DNA of 64,000 nt from Aquibacillus rhizosphaerae (GTDB taxonomy: Bacteria > Bacillota > Bacilli > Bacillales > Amphibacillaceae), in contig NZ_JASTZU010000058.1 in the NCBI RefSeq assembly GCF_030282825.1, positions 1 through 64,000 of the forward strand, read 5' to 3'. Made by a program: the position numbers and the translations under genes. The notes under the pieces are model-generated. The model was given only the letters and a program-made list of their open reading frames with translations, did no database searches and was not told where the DNA came from. Shown here in pieces: positions 1 to 9,533 of the stretch; position 1 is the first letter of the stretch, and every line of letters starts with the position of its first letter.

Positions 1-77
1 GAGCTGAAGATCCACTCAGAAGCGATCTCCTTCTGAGTTAGCTGAAGCCGTGCCCGTGGAAAGCGGAGAATTCTGCC
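1..77. repeat. Partial copy of interspersed intergenic repeat (type B)
   Basis: The first bases of the window match the right two thirds of the element at 31653-31762, including the shared strings GCTGAAGATCCACTCAGAAG and GCTGAAGCCGTGCCCGTGGA. The left end is cut off by the window edge. It lies downstream of the ABC exporter and holds no reading frame. Such GC-richer intergenic elements are common in Bacillaceae; their function is not known to me. Confidence 0.8.
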
Positions 78-223
78 GGAACGGAGTATAAAGACACCAT
101 CATCATTGCCACCGAAAAGAGTTCAACAAAAGTTTAGAATACTTACTGAGGACTTTATATTGAGTCAGTAAGAAACAGCGATCTTTAGGAACCTTTTTAA
201 TCCCGTAATAATTGAAATATACA

Positions 224-253
224 AAACCTTCATCGATTTTATCGATGAAGGTT
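224..253. terminator. Bidirectional terminator after the ABC exporter genes
   Basis: The arms CCTTCATCGAT and ATCGATGAAGG pair around a short T-rich loop, with an A run on one side and a T run on the other. It sits just past the stop codon of the leftward exporter operon. Confidence 0.8.
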
Positions 254-257
254 TTTA

Positions 258-2084
258 TTATAAAGCATCTAACATTTGAAATTGTGATTTTACTAAGTCA
301 AAGTATTCACCTTTATGTTTCATCAGTTCATCGTGATTTCCTTGCTCTAGTATCTTTCCATGTTCAAGTACAATAATATTATCAGACTCACGTATTGTAG
401 ATAAACGGTGCGCAATCATAATTGCAGTTCTACCTTTTAACAGTCTCTTCAATGCGTGTTGAATCTTCACTTCTGTTTCTGTATCAATACTCGCTGTTGC
501 TTCATCAAGAATTAAAATCCTTGGGTCCGCAAGAAGGGCCCGAGCGAATGAAAGTAACTGCCTTTCTCCAGCAGATAGAATATTACCACGCTCTTCTACT
601 TCAGTTTGATAACCATCAGAAAGTTTAGAAATGAAATCATCAGCTCCAACAACTTTTGCAGCATCCATTACTTCTTCATCTGTTGCTTCTGGCCGACCAA
701 ATCTAATGTTTTCCATAATCGTTCCAGAGAAGATAAAAGTATCCTGCAGTACCACACTAATATTCTTTCTTAAACTATCTAATTTCATATCACGAAGATC
801 ATAGCCATCTATTTTCACGGCTCCTTCAGTCGGATCATAAAATCTGCTGATTAAGTTTGCTATTGTCGATTTACCTGAACCCGTGTGTCCTACTAATGCT
901 ACCGTTTGACCCTGCTTCATTTCCAACGAAATCTCATGAAGTGCAACACGGTCATCATCATAGGAAAACTTCACTTGATCAAACTCAATGTGGCCCTTCA
1001 TATCTTTATAATCCATCGCATTTTCTTTTTCTTCCACATTAGGTTGCTCATCAAGGAATTCAAAAATGCGTTCAGATGAAGCCATCGCAACTAATAACTG
1101 ATTATAAATTTGACCTAAACGAGAAATTGGTTCCCAAAACATTCCTAGATAAAATGCAAACGAAACAAATGTACCAATTTCAATTGCACCACTAATAATT
1201 AAATGTGCTCCGTACGAGATTAAAATAACTGTACCTATCGCATTACTCATCTCTACAAACGGCCCAAAGTAAGCACTTTTTTTCATTGCTACTCTTTCCG
1301 TTTCAAAGTTATCTGTATTTACACCATTAAAATACTCAGTATTTTCTTTCTCCTGAGAAAAAGATTGTGTTATTCTAATTCCTTGCATACTTTCATTCAA
1401 ATGGGAATTCAGTCTCGACTTTTGAATTCGTACATCTTGCCACGACCTTCGAATGTTGCGTCTTAATTTTGTTGAAATATAAAACATTATCGGTAAGATT
1501 ATTAATACTGCTAATGCTAATTGTGGGCTTAGTGCAAATAATAAAATAATGATACCTAGTAACATCACAACATCCATAAGCAAATTTATAATCCCGTTCG
1601 TAAACAATTCTTGTAATGAGTTCACATCATTTAAAATACGAACGAGGATGGAACCTGCCGAACGCTTATCAAAAAAGTTGTGAGACAAACGTTGAACATG
1701 GGAGAAAAGGTTTTTACGTAAATCATAGATGACCTTTTGCCCCAAAATGTTGACCCACTTAATCCGGAACGTATTGCCCACATAACTTAATAAGTATAGT
1801 AGCGATATTCCAATAATTAAGTATGTTAATAATGTAATATCTTTATTCGCAATTGCAACATCAATAACTACCTTACCAATTAATATAGGAACAAGTAGAC
1901 GGACTAAGGTAGATACTAACATAGCAATCATTGCTCCAGGCAATAATGTTCTTGTATATGGCTTTATAAAAAATAAAAGTCGCATCATCTGCTTCCAGTT
2001 AAAAGGCTTCTCCACAGCTTGATCTAAAGGATAATAAAATCTTTTCAAATGTGGACTTTCTCGTTTCGTTTGTTGTTTAGCCAA
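258..2084 (-). CDS. yfiC: ABC exporter half-transporter, YfiC type (catalytic Walker B subunit)
   Basis: This 608-residue protein has a six-helix membrane domain (about residues 35-330) followed by a nucleotide-binding domain. Visible motifs are Walker A GHTGSGKS (399-406), an aberrant signature LSAGE (503-507) in place of LSGGQ, Walker B ILILDE (523-528) and the H-loop histidine (559). It starts at TTG behind a GGGGGG ribosome site, 13 bases after the partner gene at 2098-3849. Its normal Walker B glutamate and odd signature complement the partner, which has the reverse. This is the pattern of heterodimeric multidrug exporters such as BmrCD and TM287/288. The substrate is unknown; drug or lipid export is inferred. 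The closest B. subtilis model by size and order is YfiC. Confidence 0.85.
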   Translation of the reverse strand: MAKQQTKRESPHLKRFYYPLDQAVEKPFNWKQMMRLLFFIKPYTRTLLPGAMIAMLVSTLVRLLVPILIGKVVIDVAIANKDITLLTYLIIGISLLYLLSYVGNTFRIKWVNILGQKVIYDLRKNLFSHVQRLSHNFFDKRSAGSILVRILNDVNSLQELFTNGIINLLMDVVMLLGIIILLFALSPQLALAVLIILPIMFYISTKLRRNIRRSWQDVRIQKSRLNSHLNESMQGIRITQSFSQEKENTEYFNGVNTDNFETERVAMKKSAYFGPFVEMSNAIGTVILISYGAHLIISGAIEIGTFVSFAFYLGMFWEPISRLGQIYNQLLVAMASSERIFEFLDEQPNVEEKENAMDYKDMKGHIEFDQVKFSYDDDRVALHEISLEMKQGQTVALVGHTGSGKSTIANLISRFYDPTEGAVKIDGYDLRDMKLDSLRKNISVVLQDTFIFSGTIMENIRFGRPEATDEEVMDAAKVVGADDFISKLSDGYQTEVEERGNILSAGERQLLSFARALLADPRILILDEATASIDTETEVKIQHALKRLLKGRTAIMIAHRLSTIRESDNIIVLEHGKILEQGNHDELMKHKGEYFDLVKSQFQMLDAL

Positions 2085-2097
2085 TGGTTATCCCCCC

Positions 2098-3849
2098 TTA
2101 TTTAGCCGCATTCATAATGGCCTGTTTATCTTGGTACTGAATATCATAAATTCTTTGATATGGTCCGCCATTGTTTAGTAACATATCATGATTGCCACGT
2201 TCCACCACTTCACCATTATCAAGTACAATGATTTCATCCGCATGTTTTAATGATGAAATTCGATGTGCAATTATAAATGTAGTTCTGTTTTGCATGACTT
2301 CTTTCAGTGCTTTCTGAATTTTAAATTCTGTTTCCATATCAACTGCAGATGTTGCATCATCTAAAATTAAAATACTAGGATCAATTAGGATTGCTCTTGC
2401 AATCGCAATTCTTTGTTTTTGACCACCAGATAGCCCCATACCTCTTTCACCTAACATGGTGTCATAACCTTTAGGCATTTCCATAATAAAGTCATGGGCT
2501 TGAGCTCGTTTAGCGGCATCGATAATATCTTCCATATTGGCAGATGGATTACCATATGCAATATTTTCTTTGATTGTTGTGGAAAAAAGAAATGATTCCT
2601 GCAATACAAACCCAATATGTTTTCGCAATGCTTTCAAGCTATAGTCACTTGTTGGCAAACCGTCAATTTGCACCTCGCCTTGTTCCGGCTCATAAAATCG
2701 AGTCATTAGCTGCGTAACACTTGATTTACCAGAACCCGTAGCTCCAATTAAACCTATTGTTTTCCCTGGGGGTGCATCGAAAGTGATGTTTTTCAAAGCT
2801 GAATCATCATCTTCTGTATATGTCAATGTTACGTTATTAAATGTTACGTGACCATCGATTGTATTTGGGGAGATAGCATTTTCTTTTTCCTCTATGTCTT
2901 CCTTCGCGTCTAATATTTCTAATAATCTTTCGCCAGAAGCTTTTGCTTGAGAAAATTGGTTTACAATAAACCCTAAATGCATTAAAGGCCCCAAGATATA
3001 AGATACTAAACTAAAAAATGCTACTAATTCCCCTAAACTTAACGACCCTTCAATAACTAAATAACCACCAAATATAAGTAAAGCTACCATACATATGTTC
3101 CCAATAAATTCCATGAATGGAAAGTATTTAGCCCATATATTTGATGTCTTTATATTAACTTCACGATAGTTAACGTTATTAGAAGTAAATCTGTCTATTT
3201 CAAAATCCTCCTTTGACAACGATTTCACTGTGTTCATACCGCTGACATTTTCTTGTATCCGCGTATTAAGACTACCCAACGACTTACGAATAGTTCGAAA
3301 TGCGGGATGGACTTTACGATCAAATTTAAACACAACAACCCCTAAAAACGGCATAGCAGCCATAGTTACTAATGCTAATGGAACGGAATAATAAAACATA
3401 ACACTCAAACTAACTAGAATTAGCATTGAGATTTTCAATAATTCCTTAAAACCTGCCGCTAAAAAGAATTTAAATCCTTCCACATCCATAGTCAATCTTG
3501 ACATTAAATCTCCAGTTCTCGCGTTATCATAGTAAGTAAAAGAAAGTTTTTGTAATTTCTTATAAAGGCCGTCCCTCAATGTATAAACGGACTTTACACC
3601 AAATAGATCACCTAAATATTGCTGAGAAAAATTGGCTATCCCCTTCACTATCATTATTAAGATGAAGCCTACCGATAGATAAGGTATTAAGCCATATTCT
3701 TCATCCATAACAACCCTATCAATTGTAATTTGTAAGATAATTGGATATAAAACAGTAATTCCTGTTACTAATAAAACAAAAAATAAGGAAAAGAAAAAGT
3801 ATTTCCTAAATGGCCAATAATATTGTTTCAATCTTTTAAAGGTTTCCAA
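2098..3849 (-). CDS. yfiB: ABC exporter half-transporter, YfiB type (degenerate Walker B subunit)
   Basis: This 583-residue fused membrane and ATPase protein is the first gene of a two-gene operon. It starts with TTG at 3849 behind GGAGGAGGGAG. The membrane domain spans about residues 15-310. The ATPase domain carries Walker A GATGSGKS (369-376), a canonical LSGGQ signature (473-477) and the H-loop histidine (530). Walker B reads ILILDD, so the catalytic glutamate is aspartate (498). Pairing with YfiC therefore gives one consensus site (YfiC Walker A/B with this LSGGQ) and one degenerate site (this Walker A/B with LSAGE). Role in the inner membrane: ATP-driven export of an unidentified substrate. 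Confidence 0.85.
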   Translation of the reverse strand: METFKRLKQYYWPFRKYFFFSLFFVLLVTGITVLYPIILQITIDRVVMDEEYGLIPYLSVGFILIMIVKGIANFSQQYLGDLFGVKSVYTLRDGLYKKLQKLSFTYYDNARTGDLMSRLTMDVEGFKFFLAAGFKELLKISMLILVSLSVMFYYSVPLALVTMAAMPFLGVVVFKFDRKVHPAFRTIRKSLGSLNTRIQENVSGMNTVKSLSKEDFEIDRFTSNNVNYREVNIKTSNIWAKYFPFMEFIGNICMVALLIFGGYLVIEGSLSLGELVAFFSLVSYILGPLMHLGFIVNQFSQAKASGERLLEILDAKEDIEEKENAISPNTIDGHVTFNNVTLTYTEDDDSALKNITFDAPPGKTIGLIGATGSGKSSVTQLMTRFYEPEQGEVQIDGLPTSDYSLKALRKHIGFVLQESFLFSTTIKENIAYGNPSANMEDIIDAAKRAQAHDFIMEMPKGYDTMLGERGMGLSGGQKQRIAIARAILIDPSILILDDATSAVDMETEFKIQKALKEVMQNRTTFIIAHRISSLKHADEIIVLDNGEVVERGNHDMLLNNGGPYQRIYDIQYQDKQAIMNAAK

Positions 3850-4070
3850 ACTATCTCCCTCCTCCTGTTGTTTTTTTACCGTATTAATAAATATATCGGG
3901 TTCCGAAATAAATTTCCACCCATTTGCTTATATTTTTTTAATTTTTGTAACAATTTAAATTATATAAAAGGAGTAGGAAAGATATTCGAATATATTTATA
4001 AATTCAAACTCTCTATAGTACTTCTTTAGTTATTCTAATAAACAAATGATTTTTCAAAAGATAACATAAA

Positions 4071-4096
4071 AAAGCCCTGAAATTAATCAGGGCTTT
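4071..4096 (-). terminator. Terminator of ykuV
   Basis: The 10-bp arms AAAGCCCTGA and TCAGGGCTTT flank a 6-base loop. On the minus strand the hairpin is followed by a T run. It begins 6 bases past the ykuV stop codon. Confidence 0.85.
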
Positions 4097-4101
4097 ATCC
4101 A

Positions 4102-4554
4102 TTACTCATTTTTCTCTTTTTCTAAAACTCTATTCACACGTTTGCGCAGCATTTTCATACCGCCTCCACCTGCTTGAAAATGCCTAAGGTTACCTTCAGC
4201 ATCAAACACATAATAGGCAGGTACGTATTGATTATCAAATGCATCTGTTAATTTATGTTGATTATCAACATATATCGGTTGAGATATCTCATGCTCTGCA
4301 GCAACTTGTTTAATCTGATCCATATCTAAATCTTTTTCAGATCTTGGCATATGAACTGCAATTACATTTAATTCATCTTTATATTCATCGCGGAATTCGT
4401 TTACGTTTGGCATAGCCTCTTTACATAGTCCGCAACTCACTGACCAAAAGTGAAACAAAGTAGGCTTACCCCCAACGAGGTCCTCCCGTTTAGCTTCACC
4501 ATTAAGCCACTCTGTAGCCCCTTCCAGTGAAGGCATAGGTTCTCTTAACTTCAT
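4102..4554 (-). CDS. ykuV: Thiol-disulfide oxidoreductase YkuV
   Basis: This 150-residue thioredoxin-fold protein closely matches B. subtilis YkuV in length and sequence (start MKLREPMPSL, end KRVNRVLEKE). The active-site CxxC reads SCGLCKEAMP (cysteines near residues 41 and 44). No signal peptide is visible, so it probably acts in the cytoplasm as a general disulfide reductase. It starts at ATG behind AGGAGGT. It lies downstream of the peroxiredoxin gene ykuU but is separated from it by a strong terminator, so the two may be mostly separate transcripts. Electron donation to YkuU is plausible from the pairing but is an inference. Confidence 0.92.
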   Translation of the reverse strand: MKLREPMPSLEGATEWLNGEAKREDLVGGKPTLFHFWSVSCGLCKEAMPNVNEFRDEYKDELNVIAVHMPRSEKDLDMDQIKQVAAEHEISQPIYVDNQHKLTDAFDNQYVPAYYVFDAEGNLRHFQAGGGGMKMLRKRVNRVLEKEKNE

Positions 4555-4624
4555 CGTTTATTACCTCCTGAATTAATTAAATAATATTTAGTTAGTAAGT
4601 ATACTCTGTATTTTTCACACTGTA

Positions 4625-4658
4625 AAAAAGGTCTAACACTATAAAGTTAGACCTTTTT
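4625..4658 (-). terminator. Terminator between ykuU and ykuV
   Basis: The perfect 13-bp arms AAAAAGGTCTAAC and GTTAGACCTTTTT surround an 8-base loop, with T runs usable in either direction. The hairpin starts 12 bases past the ykuU stop. Confidence 0.88.
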
Positions 4659-4670
4659 ACACTTAAATAA

Positions 4671-5213
4671 TTATAGTGTTTCTTGTCCAGGCTTCCAGTT
4701 TGCTGGACACAGACCACCAGTTTGAAGTGCCTGAAGTACGCGAAGTGTTTCGTCTACATCACGACCAATATTATTATGATTAACTACTTGATATTGTAGT
4801 TCTCCCTCTGGGCTTATAATAAATAAACCTCTCAGTGCAACACCTTCATCCTCAATAAGTACACCATAATCTTTTGCAACTTGATGATTTGTATCTGCTG
4901 CTAAAGAATACTCTAAATCTCCAAGACCATTTTCATCTCGAGAAGTATTAATCCAAGCTAAGTGTGTGTGGATTGTATCTGTAGAAACACCTACAACCTC
5001 AGCATCTAAATCATCAAACTCATCAAAACGATCCGAAAGTGAAGTAATTTCTGTTGGACAAACAAATGTAAAATCCATTGGATAAAAGAATAGAACTGTC
5101 CACTTGTCTTTTTTCATATTTTCTTCAAGTGAAACTTTTCCAAATTCCTTATTAGGAAGAACTGCATCCATCTCAAATCGGGGAGCTTGTTTACCTACCA
5201 TACGTTCTGCCAT
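4671..5213 (-). CDS. ykuU: 2-Cys peroxiredoxin YkuU (AhpC/Prx1 family)
   Basis: This 180-residue peroxiredoxin reduces peroxides through two cysteines. The peroxidatic cysteine is in the motif FTFVCPTEIT and the resolving cysteine in GGLCPANWKPGQ near the C-terminus. Its sequence follows B. subtilis YkuU almost throughout. I place the start at the ATG at 5213, giving MAERMVGKQAPRF, because the upstream ATG at 5228 lies inside the GGAGG ribosome site. A near-consensus sigma-A promoter lies just upstream (5257-5285). ykuT diverges on the other side. No convincing PerR box is seen, so regulation by peroxide is open. Confidence 0.93.
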   Translation of the reverse strand: MAERMVGKQAPRFEMDAVLPNKEFGKVSLEENMKKDKWTVLFFYPMDFTFVCPTEITSLSDRFDEFDDLDAEVVGVSTDTIHTHLAWINTSRDENGLGDLEYSLAADTNHQVAKDYGVLIEDEGVALRGLFIISPEGELQYQVVNHNNIGRDVDETLRVLQALQTGGLCPANWKPGQETL

Positions 5214-5256
5214 TATATTTCCCTCCATTTAATTGTTATGTAATTCACACATCTAA

Positions 5257-5285
5257 ATTATAAATAGTTTGTTACTAGTAGTCAA
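5257..5285 (-). promoter_or_regulatory. Sigma-A promoter of ykuU
   Basis: On the minus strand TTGACT and TATAAT are separated by exactly 17 bases, ending about 45 bases ahead of the ykuU start codon. Confidence 0.8.
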
Positions 5286-5444
5286 ATAATGTCTACTTTG
5301 TAGAAATATTCTATATATTTCTATTATATCCAACACTTTCTTACAAAAACCTTTTAAGTTAAAATATAATATAATTTGTATCAATCATTTGATAAGACAT
5401 TTAGTTTCTATTATCCTATATAGAGGATAGAAAGGAGACATCTT

Positions 5445-6275
5445 ATGAATTTTTTAGAAGATGGGTTTAACAACATAATTGGATTAATAATTACTTATGG
5501 TCTAAGGATTGCTTTACTTGTAATTGCTTTTTTAGTGGTAGCTCCAATTGGAAAAAAAGTAATTTCTTCAAGTTTAGCAAAAGCGAGCAAAAGAGAAAGT
5601 GTATCAGAAGCGCGTATAAATACGTTAGAAAAGTTAGTTTTAAACGTATTTTCCTATACATTAATCTTCATTTTTGTTGTAATGTTTTTTGGAATTATTG
5701 GGTTACCACTAGGACCTCTACTAGCGGGGGCTGGTGTGCTTGGACTAGCAATTGGTTTTGGAGCGCAAGGCCTTGTTAGTGATGTAGTTACAGGGTTTTT
5801 CCTTTTACTAGAAAGACAAATAGAAATAGGTGAATATGTTACTACTGCTGGATATAATGGAATAGTTGAGGAAGTTGGATTACGTACTACTAAAATTAGA
5901 AGCTTTGATGGTACACTAAACTTCATACCTAATCGGGATCTTACAGGAGTTAGTAATCATTCGAGAGGTACGATGCGTGCACTTGTTGATATTGGCATCA
6001 GTTATGATGATAATATAGATCATGCAATGGCAGTTCTACAAAAGGTCTGTGATGAATTCAAAGAAGATGAACGTTTTACAGAAGGACCTGATGTACTAGG
6101 TGTACAAGGGTTTGGTTCATCAGATGTTGTTCTCCGACTTTTAGGAAGAACTGAGAACATGTTGCAGTGGTCCGCAGAGCGTGATATTAGAAAACGGATT
6201 AAAGAAATGTTCGATCAAGAAGGAATTGAAATACCTTATCCACACCAAGTTAATGTTACAAAACAGACCAATTAA
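5445..6275 (+). CDS. ykuT: Small-conductance mechanosensitive channel (MscS family, YkuT)
   Basis: This 276-residue protein has an N-terminal helix, a second helix and a glycine/alanine-rich pore helix (AGAGVLGLAIGFGAQGLVSDVVTG is the region around residues 93-116), then the MscS beta domain (RQIEIGEYV, FIPNRDL) and the C-terminal alpha/beta domain. It resides in the cell membrane and opens under hypo-osmotic stress. It is divergent from ykuU and convergent with ykuS, as members of the ykuS-ykuV neighbourhood known from B. subtilis. The start ATG has AAAGGAG 8 bases upstream. The length agrees with B. subtilis YkuT. Confidence 0.92.
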   Translation: MNFLEDGFNNIIGLIITYGLRIALLVIAFLVVAPIGKKVISSSLAKASKRESVSEARINTLEKLVLNVFSYTLIFIFVVMFFGIIGLPLGPLLAGAGVLGLAIGFGAQGLVSDVVTGFFLLLERQIEIGEYVTTAGYNGIVEEVGLRTTKIRSFDGTLNFIPNRDLTGVSNHSRGTMRALVDIGISYDDNIDHAMAVLQKVCDEFKEDERFTEGPDVLGVQGFGSSDVVLRLLGRTENMLQWSAERDIRKRIKEMFDQEGIEIPYPHQVNVTKQTN

Positions 6276-6278
6276 TCT

Positions 6279-6308
6279 AAAATAACCCTCAAATTTGAGG
6301 GTTATTTT
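6279..6308. terminator. Terminator between convergent ykuT and ykuS
   Basis: The 15-bp palindromic arms AAAATAACCCTCAAA and TTTGAGGGTTATTTT have no loop beyond the turn and are followed by a T run on the plus strand. Confidence 0.85.
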
Positions 6309-6329
6309 TTTATGACCATGTTTATAATC

Positions 6330-6572
6330 TTACTTAATTTTTTGCTCAACTTGTTCGCATACCTCATCTGCAGTAAGGCCCTGTGCATTAATAACAGACC
6401 CATCAAAACTAGCTGTCTGCATTCCCATAACATTTTTATCTTGTCCAGAAATCACACAACAGTCACAACCATTAACATCTTCTTCTTGACGCAAATCTAC
6501 AACATCATACCCTTTTTCTTGAAGGGCTCCTTTTACATCTGACAAAGTTCCTTCAATACCAATACGTGTCAT
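6330..6572 (-). CDS. ykuS: UPF0180 family protein YkuS
   Basis: This 80-residue protein matches B. subtilis YkuS (start MTRIGIEGTL, central GCDCCVISGQDKNVMG, end CEQVEQKIK). The adjacent cysteines in CDCC could bind metal or be redox active, but no function is known for the family. The start ATG at 6572 is chosen because GGAGG sits 8 bases ahead; a longer reading frame to 6653 would swallow the ribosome site. It lies 98 bases downstream of dapL on the same strand's reading order, in the conserved dap-yku cluster. Confidence 0.88.
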   Translation of the reverse strand: MTRIGIEGTLSDVKGALQEKGYDVVDLRQEEDVNGCDCCVISGQDKNVMGMQTASFDGSVINAQGLTADEVCEQVEQKIK

Positions 6573-6670
6573 TACACATACCTCCTCAAACTTATAGTTT
6601 AGAAATATCCCTCTGTTATGATTCCCAAAAGTAAATTTAGTATGCAATAACATGCAAAGCGGTGCTCGTT

Positions 6671-7786
6671 TTATAAATTCCGTAACGTGGACTCTACAGC
6701 TTTCACAGCCACTACTAAGGCATCTTCATTTGGCTTTAACTTGCTATGATGTAAACCATAAGCTGAGTCAACACCCAACCAAAACATAAAACCAGGTATT
6801 TCTTTTAAGAAGTAGCCAAAGTCTTCACCTGTCATAGCAGCTTTTGCTTCATGCCAGTCTAAGCCTTCTAGGTGTATAATATTTTTAAATTTATTAACGT
6901 ATTTTTCGGTGTTGAATACTTGATAATAATTGGATCCATAATCTATTCCAATCGAACAATCAAAATTCATTTCGAACCCCTTTGCAAAGGACTCGATGTT
7001 TTTTTTCACAATATCAATACTAGCTGGATTCAATGTTCTTATTGTTCCTTCTAATCTTGCATGCTCAGCTATTACATTTTGTACAAAACCACCCTCAATT
7101 TTGCCAATCGTAATTACCGCACTTTCTAAAGGATCAATTTTCCTTGAGACAACCTGTTGCAATTGCGATACAAAATTGCTTGCAGCAACAACCATGTCTT
7201 TTGTTAGGTGAGGATATGCAGCATGCCCTCCTTTTCCTTTAAAGTCAATAAACAATTCACTTGTATTTGCGAACAGAAGACCTGCTTTTGTTGATACAGT
7301 TCCTACTGGTAATTCTGGAGCTATATGAAGAGCGAAAATCATGTCAGGTTGCCACTGTTTAAACTCCTTAGATTCCATTAATGGCAATGCACCACCAGGA
7401 CCTTCTTCCGCTGGTTGGAAAACGAATAGTACATGATCATCTATTGGATTCTTTGCCAAATTAGCCAAAGCTCCTAATCCTATTGTCATGTGAAAATCAT
7501 GACCACATGCATGCATATTCCCTTCATGTAAAGATTGAAAATTGTATTCTGTATCCTCCTTTATAGGTAATCCATCCATATCAGCTCGAAATCCAATCGT
7601 TCGTTTTGGATTTTCACCTTGAACTCTCACTAATATTCCCGTTTTCCAAGTTTTAACTTCTAAATGTGTTTGTGCAAATGAACTAATTACATCTAGTAAA
7701 TATTTTTGTGTTTTGTACTCTTGGAAACCAATTTCTGGAATCTGATGAAGGTCTCTTCTAACTTTTGTTAACATTTCTTTTTCCAT
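6671..7786 (-). CDS. dapL: N-acetyldiaminopimelate deacetylase
   Basis: This 371-residue M20-type amidohydrolase removes acetate from N-acetyl-LL-diaminopimelate to give LL-diaminopimelate, for lysine and peptidoglycan. Metal-binding motifs are visible: [14 protein letters not shown] and a late HH pair (LHHSKLKP). It resembles B. subtilis DapL/YkuR. The ATG at 7786 is preferred because AGGTGG lies 8 bases upstream and the in-frame GTG at 7798 lies within that site. It is downstream of dapH, with a hairpin and T run in the 166-base gap, so the two may be partly uncoupled. Family relatives include aminoacylases, but the context with dapH makes the assignment firm. Confidence 0.92.
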   Translation of the reverse strand: MEKEMLTKVRRDLHQIPEIGFQEYKTQKYLLDVISSFAQTHLEVKTWKTGILVRVQGENPKRTIGFRADMDGLPIKEDTEYNFQSLHEGNMHACGHDFHMTIGLGALANLAKNPIDDHVLFVFQPAEEGPGGALPLMESKEFKQWQPDMIFALHIAPELPVGTVSTKAGLLFANTSELFIDFKGKGGHAAYPHLTKDMVVAASNFVSQLQQVVSRKIDPLESAVITIGKIEGGFVQNVIAEHARLEGTIRTLNPASIDIVKKNIESFAKGFEMNFDCSIGIDYGSNYYQVFNTEKYVNKFKNIIHLEGLDWHEAKAAMTGEDFGYFLKEIPGFMFWLGVDSAYGLHHSKLKPNEDALVVAVKAVESTLRNL

Positions 7787-7892
7787 ATATAACTCCACCT
7801 ACCATTTATTATGTAAATTATATTATCTTTTAAAATTCATGAAAATAGCTATTATCTATTTGTAAGAAACTTGTACACTGTTATTTTGTTTA

Positions 7893-7926
7893 AAAAAAAC
7901 AGGAGAAAATTATCCCCTGTTTTTTA
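7893..7926 (-). terminator. Terminator downstream of dapH
   Basis: The arms AAAAAACAGG and CCTGTTTTTT flank a 12-base internal region, with T-rich flanks in both directions. It lies 27 bases past the dapH stop. Confidence 0.75.
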
Positions 7927-7952
7927 TTATTCTATATTTTTGTCGGTTCTTC

Positions 7953-8675
7953 TTACTCTTCGTCCAATTTTCTTAAAGCTTGCATAATCTCAGTTTTTGA
8001 TTTTGTTTTATCATCGATTTCTTTAATTACTTTTGCAGGTGTTCCGGCAACAACTGTATTTGCTGGTACATTTTTGGTAACTATAGCTCCAGCTGCCACT
8101 ACTGCACCCTCTCCTACTCTAACTCCTTCAAGGATAACAGCATTCGCTCCAATTAATACGCCATCTTCAATAACCACTGGATCTGCGGATGGAGGCTCAA
8201 TTACGCCTGCTAGTACTGCTCCTGCACCAACATGGCAATTCTTTCCTACAGTTGCTCGTCCACCTAAAGTAGCATTCATATCAATCATTGTACCTTCACC
8301 AATAACGGATCCAATATTAATTAATGCACCCATCATGATAACTGCTCCATCTCCAATTTCTACTTGGTCACGGATTACAGCACCTGGTTCGATACGAGCA
8401 TTTATACCTTTAAGTTCTAACAATGGAATCGCTGAATTTCTTCGGTCATTTTCAACTACATAATCATCGATTTGATCTTTATATGTATTCAAAACTTCGG
8501 AAATCTCTTTCCATTCTCCAAATATAACTCCTGTTTCAGATTCCACAAAATTTTTAATTGATTCATTAAACTTAATTTCATTTAACTGTTTTCCTTTAAT
8601 ATAAACTTTAACCGGTGTTGACTTTTTACTATTCGAGATAAAAGAAATAATCTCATTTGCATCCATCATTTTCAC
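7953..8675 (-). CDS. dapH: Tetrahydrodipicolinate N-acetyltransferase
   Basis: This 240-residue left-handed beta-helix acyltransferase is nearly collinear with B. subtilis DapH. It transfers acetyl from acetyl-CoA to 2,3,4,5-tetrahydrodipicolinate, the first step of the acetylated DAP pathway. The hexapeptide repeats ([18 protein letters not shown] and following, about residues 105-205) and the conserved NDRRNSAIP segment are clear. I choose GTG at 8675 (protein start [10 protein letters not shown]) with GGAGG 8 bases upstream; an in-frame TTG further up overlaps the ribosome site. Together with patA (15561) and dapL it completes the acetyl branch in this window. Confidence 0.94.
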   Translation of the reverse strand: MKMMDANEIISFISNSKKSTPVKVYIKGKQLNEIKFNESIKNFVESETGVIFGEWKEISEVLNTYKDQIDDYVVENDRRNSAIPLLELKGINARIEPGAVIRDQVEIGDGAVIMMGALINIGSVIGEGTMIDMNATLGGRATVGKNCHVGAGAVLAGVIEPPSADPVVIEDGVLIGANAVILEGVRVGEGAVVAAGAIVTKNVPANTVVAGTPAKVIKEIDDKTKSKTEIMQALRKLDEE

Positions 8676-8801
8676 TTTATTTTCCTCCAATATAAATCAT
8701 TATTTTCATTTCCTATACTTTATCAAATAACTCCCTTTAGTGACAAGCAATAAACACACTTCAAAAAAAGTAGTGCTAATATAAACATTCTCTAAAAAAA
8801 A

Positions 8802-8827
8802 AGCCATGACATTTTTTGTCATAAGCT
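8802..8827 (-). terminator. Terminator of the CBS-domain gene
   Basis: The arms AGC-ATGACA and TGTCAT-GCT flank a T loop. On the minus strand a run of T follows. It lies 17 bases past the stop codon of the gene at 8844. Confidence 0.75.
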
Positions 8828-8843
8828 CTTTTAACATCGTCTA

Positions 8844-9305
8844 TTACTTTGTAATTTTTGCATTATGCTTATTCACGTGAAGATATTTATTCAACTGCTT
8901 TAGTATAGCTCTCCTAGTCAAAATACCATCGAAAAACCCTTCATTATCTACTACACAGACAAATGGATGATCAATAACTGTTTTTAAACAAGTTAAAAAA
9001 TCGTCTTTTCTGTTTAGACATGGTATTTCTGTATTCATAACTTCGTCAACCTTTTTAACAGAAAGGTTTTCCATTTCAAATCGCTCAAGACCCAAAACAC
9101 TGTTTAAAATCTTTGTTTTCCCAATAATTCCTTTGAACTTATAAGAACTATCAAGAACTGGAACAGAAGAATAACCGGACTTCACTAAAACTAAAAGAGC
9201 ATGTTCTAGTGGATTTCCCATTTGCACATGAGCTACTTTCTCAGATGATATCATTAATTCTTCAACAAGGATCTCTGTTATGTCATAACTTTCAACACTA
9301 TTCAT
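8844..9305 (-). CDS. ykuL: CBS-domain pair protein, YkuL-like
   Basis: This 153-residue protein consists of two CBS motifs, which usually form one adenine-nucleotide-binding module. The first covers about residues 15-75 (SGYSSVPVLDSSYKFKGIIG) and the second about 80-140 (PFVCVVDNEGFFDGILTRRAIL). There is no attached enzyme or membrane domain, so it is probably a free regulatory sensor. The start ATG at 9305 has AAAGGAG upstream; the longer frame to 9374 reads through that site. In B. subtilis a similar CBS protein, YkuL, lies in this same neighbourhood. Which ligand it binds is not visible. Confidence 0.8.
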   Translation of the reverse strand: MNSVESYDITEILVEELMISSEKVAHVQMGNPLEHALLVLVKSGYSSVPVLDSSYKFKGIIGKTKILNSVLGLERFEMENLSVKKVDEVMNTEIPCLNRKDDFLTCLKTVIDHPFVCVVDNEGFFDGILTRRAILKQLNKYLHVNKHNAKITK

Positions 9306-9533
9306 AATAACACTCCTTTTCAGGCAGTTGAAGGAGTAATTCACGTTATCTAAGTACATATCATATTTTATCACATATGGGTGCTCTAGACCATTAGCTA
9401 TTGGCTATATTAAACAAATTGTAATATTTAGAATATAAAATGAATGAGGTTTCAGTAATACTTAAATTATAAAATTTCACTTCCAAGGTAAAAATAACAG
9501 AAAAATTAAATTCTGAGGTGAGTAATTTATCAA

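Noticed and set aside
5250-5265. Possible PerR box at the ykuU promoter
   Set aside because: Only one half (TTATAAT) is present; the opposite half does not match, and it is just the -10 region.
8074-8463. 129-residue plus-strand frame opposite dapH
   Set aside because: It is an antisense shadow of the repetitive beta-helix codons of dapH, with low-complexity composition and no ribosome site.
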